Shown: piece by piece, positions 59,609 through 64,000 of the stretch | How positions within the stretch are numbered: the stretch's first letter is position 1 | Layout of the letters: every line of letters starts with the position of its first letter | Origin: JARDZU01 sp035462175 | GTDB taxonomy: Bacteria > Actinomycetota > Acidimicrobiia > Spongiisociales > ZC4RG35 | Assembly: GCA_035462175.1 (NCBI GenBank) | Contig: DATHUP010000020.1 | Location: forward strand, 62,001 to 126,000 | Length of the DNA: 64,000 bases | Reading direction: 5' to 3' | Notes under the pieces: model-generated | Databases searched by the model: none | What the model was told of the DNA's origin: nothing | Seen by the model: only the letters and a program-made list of their open reading frames with translations | Position numbers and translations under genes: made by a program

Positions 59609-59876
59609 CGAGACCATCCCGATGGCGCGCCGCTACGGCCACATCGTGGTCGGATTCGGTCCGTCGCTCCACGACGAAGACAGCTATTACCTCATCCGGG
59701 CCTTCGGCGACGAGGAGGAGCGGCGGCACTCGCTTGCCTCGCTCTACGAGAGCGAGGCGTGGCTGCGGGATTACGACCAGCGGGTAATGGGCCTGATCGA
59801 GTCTTACCAGACTGCCGTCTTCACCGCCCCGTCCGACGCCGTGGATGCGCTCGTGGCCGCGGCCCGGTCGTCCTGA
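59538..59876 (+). CDS. NIPSNAP family protein
   Basis: 112 aa from ATG 59538 (GTG 59529 is three codons earlier). Ferredoxin-like dimeric alpha+beta-barrel of the NIPSNAP type: MLLDVRVYLIRDGRRDEFHAL, a helix, GHIVVGFGPSLHDEDSYYLIRAF and the C-terminal YDQRVMGLIESYQTAVF. Function unknown; related small proteins act as putative vesicular or stress proteins. Its start overlaps the previous gene by 71 nt. Confidence 0.72.
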   Translation: MLLDVRVYLIRDGRRDEFHALARDETIPMARRYGHIVVGFGPSLHDEDSYYLIRAFGDEEERRHSLASLYESEAWLRDYDQRVMGLIESYQTAVFTAPSDAVDALVAAARSS

Positions 59877-59882
59877 CCGCCC

Positions 59883-62800
59883 TCACATGTTTCTCCGGTA
59901 GCGACCGCCGACTTCGTAGAGGGCGTTGCTCATCTGACCGAGTGTGGCGACCTTGGCCGTCTCCATGAGCTGGGCGAAGATGTTGCCACCGGACACCGCC
60001 ACTCGCTGTAGCTCGGCCAATGCCTCCTCGCCCGGCCCGTCATGTCGCACCTGGAAGTCCCGCACATTGGCGATCTGACGGTCTTTGTCCTCGCTGGTGG
60101 AGCGGATCAGATGCTCGGGGGTGACGAAAGGCGAGCCTTCCTTGGAGATGAAGGTGTTGACCCCGACCACCGGGTAGGCGCCGCTCTCCTTCAGTTGCTC
60201 GTAGTAGAGCGACTCTTCTTGGATCTTGGTGCGCTGGTATTGCCTTTCCATGGCACCGAGCACTCCCCCCCGACTGTTGATGCGCTCAAACTCGGCTAGT
60301 ACCGCCTCCTCGACCAGGTCGGTCAGCTCGTCGATGATGAAACTGCCCTGCAGCGGGTTCTGGTTCTTGGCCAGACCGAGCTCCTGGTTGATGATCAGCT
60401 GGATGGCAAGTGCCCGGCGCACCGACTCTTCGGTGGGAGTGGTGATCGCCTCGTCGTAGGCGTTGGTGTGGAGGCTGTTGGTGTTGTCGTAGATGGCGTA
60501 GAGCGCCTGGAGCGTGGTCCTGATGTCGTTGAACCCGATCTCCTGGGCGTGGAGGGACCGGCCCGACGTCTGAACATGGTACTTCAGCTTCTGGGACCGG
60601 TCGTTACCGCCGTACTTGTGCTTCATCGCCTTGGCCCAGATCCTCCTCGCCACCCGTCCGATCACCGCGTATTCCGCATCGACCCCGTTGGAGAAGAAGA
60701 AGGAGAGGTTGGGGGCGAAGTCGTCGATGTCCATCCCCCGGGCCAGGTAGTTCTCGACATAGGTGAAGCCGTTGGCCAGCGTGAAGGCGAGCTGGGTGAG
60801 CGGGTTGGCCCCGGCCTCGGCCATGTGATAGCCGCTGATCGACACCGAGTAGAAGTTGCGCACCTCGTTGTCGACGAACCACTGCTGGATGTCGCCCATC
60901 ATCCTGAGGGCGAACTCGGTGGAGAAGATGCAGGTGTTCTGCGCCTGGTCCTCCTTGAGGATGTCGGCCTGGACGGTGCCCCGCACCCGGGAAACCGTCT
61001 CCTCCCTGATCCGGGCATAGACCTCGGCGGGAAGCACCTGGTCGCCGGTCACCCCGAGGAGACGAAGCCCGAGCCCGTCGTGACCCTCGGGCAAGTCCCC
61101 CGAGTACACCGGCCGGGGACGATCACCCAGGATCTGGTCGATCATGGCCTCGACCTCGTCCCAGAGCCCGTTCTCGCTGATGTGCTTCTCGCAGGCCTGG
61201 TCGATGGCGGTGTTCAGGAAGAAGGCGAGGATCATCGGTGCCGGTCCATTGATCGTCATCGAAACCGAGGTGACCGGATCGGAGAGGTCGAATCCCGAGT
61301 ACAGCTTCTTGGCGTCCTCCAGAGTGGCGATCGACACCCCAGAGTTCCCCACCTTGCCGTAGACATCGGGTCGTTCCCGGGGGTCCTCCCCGTAGAGGGT
61401 CACCGAGTCGAAGGCCGTGGATAGGCGGATTGCCGGCTGACCTGCAGCCAGATAGTGGAATCGCCGGTTGGTCTGCTCCGGTGGCCCCTCACCGGCGAAC
61501 ATCCGGGCCGGGTCCTCGAGGGCACGCTTGAATGGGTAGACCCCGGCTGTGTATGGGAATTCCCCTGGCACGTTCTCTTGCAGGAGCCATTGCAGCCGGT
61601 CGCCCCAGGATCTGTAAGCGGGCAGCGCCACCTTGGGGATGGGGGTATGGCTCAGTGTCTCCTGGTGAAGCGGGACCTTGACCTCCCGTCCCCGGACCAG
61701 GTAGACGAACTCCTCGCCGGAGTACTCCGCGATCATCCCCTCCCATCGCTCCAGGGCCTTACGGTTCCCTGGGTCGAGCCCCTCCCCCATCTCCTGGGCC
61801 AAATCCCCGACGTCGGCTCCCGCCTCTCTGGCTCCCTCCAGGCGATACAAGGTGTCGGCGAGAGCCGACTGCTCCTCCGCCCAAGTGTCGTAGCCCCGGA
61901 TCGTCTCCACGATCTCGGCCAGGTAGCGGGCCCGGTCTGCGGGAACCATGTGCTGCTTGGCGGTGTCACTGAGTGGGAGATCGAGATTCGAGTCCAGGGC
62001 CAGCCCACGATCGGCCAGTGCAGCCAGGAGTTCTCGATAGAACCGGTTGGTCCCCGGATCGTTGAAGTCCGACGCCACGGTCAAATGCACCGGGAGTTCC
62101 TCGTCGGGAGCGGCGAATGCGAGTCGGTTCCGCTTGTACTGCTTGCGCACGTCGCGCAGGGCGTCTTCGGCCCCCTCCTTGTCCGCCTTGTTGATCGTCA
62201 CCAGGTCGGCGAAGTCGAGCATGTCGATCTTCTCCAGCTGGGTGGCCGCCCCGTACTCAGGGGTCATCACGTAGACGGAGAGATCGGAGAAGTCGACGAT
62301 CTCGGTGTCGGACTGCCCGATCCCCGACGTCTCCAGGATGACGAGGTCGAAGCCGGCCGCCTTGACCACGTTCAATGCATGTTGGACATGGGGTGAGAGG
62401 GCGAGATTTGGCTGGCGTGTGGCCAGTGAGCGCATGTAGGCGCGAGGGTGAGGCAGCGAGTTGAGGCGGATCCGGTCGCCGAGCAATGCACCTCCCGAGC
62501 GACGCTTCGAAGGGTCGACCGAGACCACCGCCACCCGCAGCTCCTCGAAGTCCAACAGGAACCTACGGAGCAACTCGTCGACGAGGCTCGACTTCCCCGA
62601 GCCTCCGGTCCCGGTGATCCCCACAACCGGTGCCGGGGAGGCGGCGGCCCTCTTCTCGATCTCCTCGAAGACGTCCTGATACTTCTCGCCAAAGTTCTCC
62701 GCAGCAGAGATGAGCCTCGCCACGATCTTGGTGTTGCCCACGACCACCTGGTCGGGGTGGAAGTCGTCGCCCAGCTCGCCGGTGGCGAAGTCGGATCGGG

Positions 62801-63227
62801 CCAGCATGTCGCTGACCATGCCCTGAAGCCCGAGCTCACGACCGTCGTCCGGGGAGTAGACCCTGGTGATTCCGTAGCGGGCCAACTCCTCTCCCTCGGT
62901 GGGGAGGATGGTGCCGCCCCCGCCCCCGAACAGCCTGATGTGCCCCGCGTCACGCTCCACGAGGAGGTCGCGCAAGTAGCGGTAGAACTCCATGTGACCC
63001 CCCTGATACGAGGTCACTGCGATGGCCTGGGCATCCTCCTCGATGGCAGTCTCCACGATGTCGAGCCCGGTTCGGTTGTGACCGAGATGGATCACCTCGG
63101 CACCCGACGCCTGGAGGATGCGGCGAAAGATGTTGATCGAGGCGTCATGACCGTCGAACAAGGTGGTGGCGGTGACGAACCGGACCTTGTTGGTCAGGCC
63201 CGGCCTGTCCACCGGGGCGTCCGTCAT
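59883..63227 (-). CDS. icmF: Fused acyl-CoA mutase IcmF (B12-, GTPase- and mutase-domain protein)
   Basis: 1114-aa adenosylcobalamin enzyme, probably isobutyryl-CoA mutase, with its own chaperone. Domain order: B12-binding domain (residues 12-140; DGHDAS at 25-30 holds the cobalt-ligand His27), a MeaB/ArgK-type G3E GTPase (P-loop GTGGSGKS at 206-213, and TINKADKEGAEDALRDV as the guanine-site region), then the large mutase barrel (about residue 520 on), including VSISGYHMAEAGANPLTQLA and YDNTNSLHTNAYDEAI. ATG 63227 follows GAGGAAGGG. The fusion lets G-protein-controlled cofactor loading occur on one chain. It would need B12 uptake or synthesis elsewhere. Confidence 0.92.
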   Translation of the reverse strand: MTDAPVDRPGLTNKVRFVTATTLFDGHDASINIFRRILQASGAEVIHLGHNRTGLDIVETAIEEDAQAIAVTSYQGGHMEFYRYLRDLLVERDAGHIRLFGGGGGTILPTEGEELARYGITRVYSPDDGRELGLQGMVSDMLARSDFATGELGDDFHPDQVVVGNTKIVARLISAAENFGEKYQDVFEEIEKRAAASPAPVVGITGTGGSGKSSLVDELLRRFLLDFEELRVAVVSVDPSKRRSGGALLGDRIRLNSLPHPRAYMRSLATRQPNLALSPHVQHALNVVKAAGFDLVILETSGIGQSDTEIVDFSDLSVYVMTPEYGAATQLEKIDMLDFADLVTINKADKEGAEDALRDVRKQYKRNRLAFAAPDEELPVHLTVASDFNDPGTNRFYRELLAALADRGLALDSNLDLPLSDTAKQHMVPADRARYLAEIVETIRGYDTWAEEQSALADTLYRLEGAREAGADVGDLAQEMGEGLDPGNRKALERWEGMIAEYSGEEFVYLVRGREVKVPLHQETLSHTPIPKVALPAYRSWGDRLQWLLQENVPGEFPYTAGVYPFKRALEDPARMFAGEGPPEQTNRRFHYLAAGQPAIRLSTAFDSVTLYGEDPRERPDVYGKVGNSGVSIATLEDAKKLYSGFDLSDPVTSVSMTINGPAPMILAFFLNTAIDQACEKHISENGLWDEVEAMIDQILGDRPRPVYSGDLPEGHDGLGLRLLGVTGDQVLPAEVYARIREETVSRVRGTVQADILKEDQAQNTCIFSTEFALRMMGDIQQWFVDNEVRNFYSVSISGYHMAEAGANPLTQLAFTLANGFTYVENYLARGMDIDDFAPNLSFFFSNGVDAEYAVIGRVARRIWAKAMKHKYGGNDRSQKLKYHVQTSGRSLHAQEIGFNDIRTTLQALYAIYDNTNSLHTNAYDEAITTPTEESVRRALAIQLIINQELGLAKNQNPLQGSFIIDELTDLVEEAVLAEFERINSRGGVLGAMERQYQRTKIQEESLYYEQLKESGAYPVVGVNTFISKEGSPFVTPEHLIRSTSEDKDRQIANVRDFQVRHDGPGEEALAELQRVAVSGGNIFAQLMETAKVATLGQMSNALYEVGGRYRRNM

Positions 63228-63321
63228 AGATCCCTTCCTCGGACTAGTTCAAACTGTAACCCCAGATTGGGCGTTCTTTCCCTTGTCCCTCTCACCCCCC
63301 ACCGAGTACATTGATGGCGGG

Positions 63322-63630
63322 ATGGCATTTTTTCAGGGGAGACTCAGGGCACAACGGCTGGAGCCGACCGCGGTCACGATCGAGGTAGCCGAGGATCGTT
63401 TTCGCGTCGTGGCGGGCAGAAGGCATCTCGGCTCGTGGCCGTTGCCGAGCGTGGTAGTCAGCAGGACCTCCGTCTACCGCTTCGAATTCGAGATCGAGGG
63501 CGACAGATTCGAGTTCTTTCCGGAGGACCCGCAGGCTTTCTCCGATGCCGCCGGGGCGATCATCGACCTGACCGAGAAGAAGGGTCGATTCGGTCTCAAA
63601 GAGAGGATTCAGAACGCCACGACCGCCTGA
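63322..63630 (+). CDS. Hypothetical protein
   Basis: 102 aa from ATG 63322 (MAFFQGRLRAQRLEPTAVTI). Mostly beta-strand pattern, PH-like or DUF-like (VVSRTSVYRFEFEIEGDRFE, then FFPEDPQAFSDAAGAIIDL). No family recognised. An open frame reaches back to 63163 but overlaps the icmF start region, so the later ATG is used. The next gene starts 25 nt downstream. Confidence 0.55.
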   Translation: MAFFQGRLRAQRLEPTAVTIEVAEDRFRVVAGRRHLGSWPLPSVVVSRTSVYRFEFEIEGDRFEFFPEDPQAFSDAAGAIIDLTEKKGRFGLKERIQNATTA

Positions 63631-63655
63631 GCCCGAACCCTGTCACAATTGAGCC

Positions 63656-64000
63656 ATGGTCCCGCGTCTTCTCATCCGTGGTGTCACTGCCGGAGCGGTC
63701 ATCCTTGGCGCAGAGGCGGCCTACGCCGTGCTCCGCCCTTATCCACGCATGGCCGAGTTCGACCCATCAGGGATATTCGGAGATTCCGCCAGCCCACCGT
63801 TGCGTGTCGCCGTCCTCGGTGACTCTTCGGTGACGGCCCCGGGTGTCAACGGCCCCAACGAGATCTGGGTCAGCCTGGTCAGCAGCCGGATCGCCGCGAC
63901 ACATCACGTCACCCTTCGGTCGGTCGCGGTGAGCGGATCCCGGGCAGAGGACCTGCTCCGAGAACAACTACAACCCACCCTCGAGTTCGCTCCGGATCTG
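63656..64000 (+). CDS. SGNH/GDSL-type hydrolase (3' end missing)
   Basis: 115 residues from ATG 63656 run off the right edge. A short hydrophobic N-terminal segment (TAGAVILGAEAAYAVL) may be an anchor. It then reads VAVLGDSSVTAPGV, block I with the nucleophile Ser in GDS, followed by VTLRSVAVSGSRAEDLL, block II. It probably is an esterase or lipase. The catalytic Asp/His block is outside the window. Confidence 0.7.
   Translation, partial: MVPRLLIRGVTAGAVILGAEAAYAVLRPYPRMAEFDPSGIFGDSASPPLRVAVLGDSSVTAPGVNGPNEIWVSLVSSRIAATHHVTLRSVAVSGSRAEDLLREQLQPTLEFAPDL

Noticed and set aside
17..64000. CRISPR arrays, tRNA or rRNA genes, integrases or insertion-sequence transposases
   Set aside because: None were recognised in any gap or reading frame.

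Overview
The window is 64 kb of dense, high-GC bacterial chromosome from an actinobacterium. Several lineage markers agree: coenzyme F420 genes (cofG, cofH, a luciferase-like F420 oxidoreductase and the remains of an F420-binding split-barrel protein), a mycothiol-dependent isomerase-like protein, an Lhr helicase, the error-prone polymerase DnaE2 under an actinobacterial-type SOS box, many GTG starts and ATGA/GTGA gene overlaps, and Thr-rich lipoprotein linkers. The set looks most like a deep-branching class such as Acidimicrobiia. That placement is inference, not proof. No rRNA, tRNA, CRISPR array, phage or intact insertion sequence was seen.

Layout. 1-2.3 kb: a Zur/Fur-type regulator divergent from a metal ABC importer (binding protein plus permease), with an operator palindrome between them. 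2.3-9.5 kb: metallo-hydrolase, F420 oxidoreductase, glycerol-3-phosphate dehydrogenase, secreted or membrane proteins and an M16 protease. 9.5-12.9 kb: a CobT-like VWA protein and a CobS-like AAA+ ATPase with exchanged Walker residues, bounded by palindromic DNA and a 120-bp MITE-like element. 12.9-22.1 kb: LOG-family protein, mycothiol-type protein, metY with a structured leader and small upstream ORF, HD-GYP protein, Lhr. 22.1-26.5 kb: a four-gene minus-strand operon (flavin reductase, SDR, cofG, cofH) for F420 chromophore synthesis. 26.5-27.5 kb: universal stress protein, then a four-helix-bundle gene in a small cassette flanked by inverted repeats and hairpins. 27.5-38.6 kb: an ABC exporter that appears to start at ATT, a lipoate ligase, an AroQ-hydrolase fusion, a bicupin, a broken DUF222-HNH gene, a methyltransferase and an MFS exporter. 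38.6-49.3 kb: dnaE2 with LexA box, M15 peptidase, a frameshifted F420-type protein, dodecin, a cysteine-free peroxiredoxin-like protein, SatD, valS. 49.4-56.6 kb: a complete histidine operon behind a His-rich leader peptide and terminator. 56.6-64 kb: lipoprotein, a decayed AI-2E transporter, NIPSNAP protein, fused acyl-CoA mutase IcmF, and a partial SGNH hydrolase.

The most complete pathway is histidine synthesis. Seven genes, every junction a 4-nt overlap, cover all ten steps through two fusions: HisC-HAD and HisA-HisI-HisE. The HAD domain is the natural candidate for the otherwise missing histidinol-phosphate phosphatase. An attenuator of the classical leader-peptide type precedes hisG.

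No single large undescribed system stands out. The best candidates for new biology are the CobS/CobT-like pair with its Walker A/B exchange, the ATT-initiated exporter, the metY leader, the N-terminally extended CofH, the His fusions and the two small palindromic elements. Three genes (DUF222-HNH, F420-type split barrel, AI-2E transporter) carry frameshifts. Sequencing error cannot be excluded for the single-nucleotide lesions, but the AI-2E gene has several.
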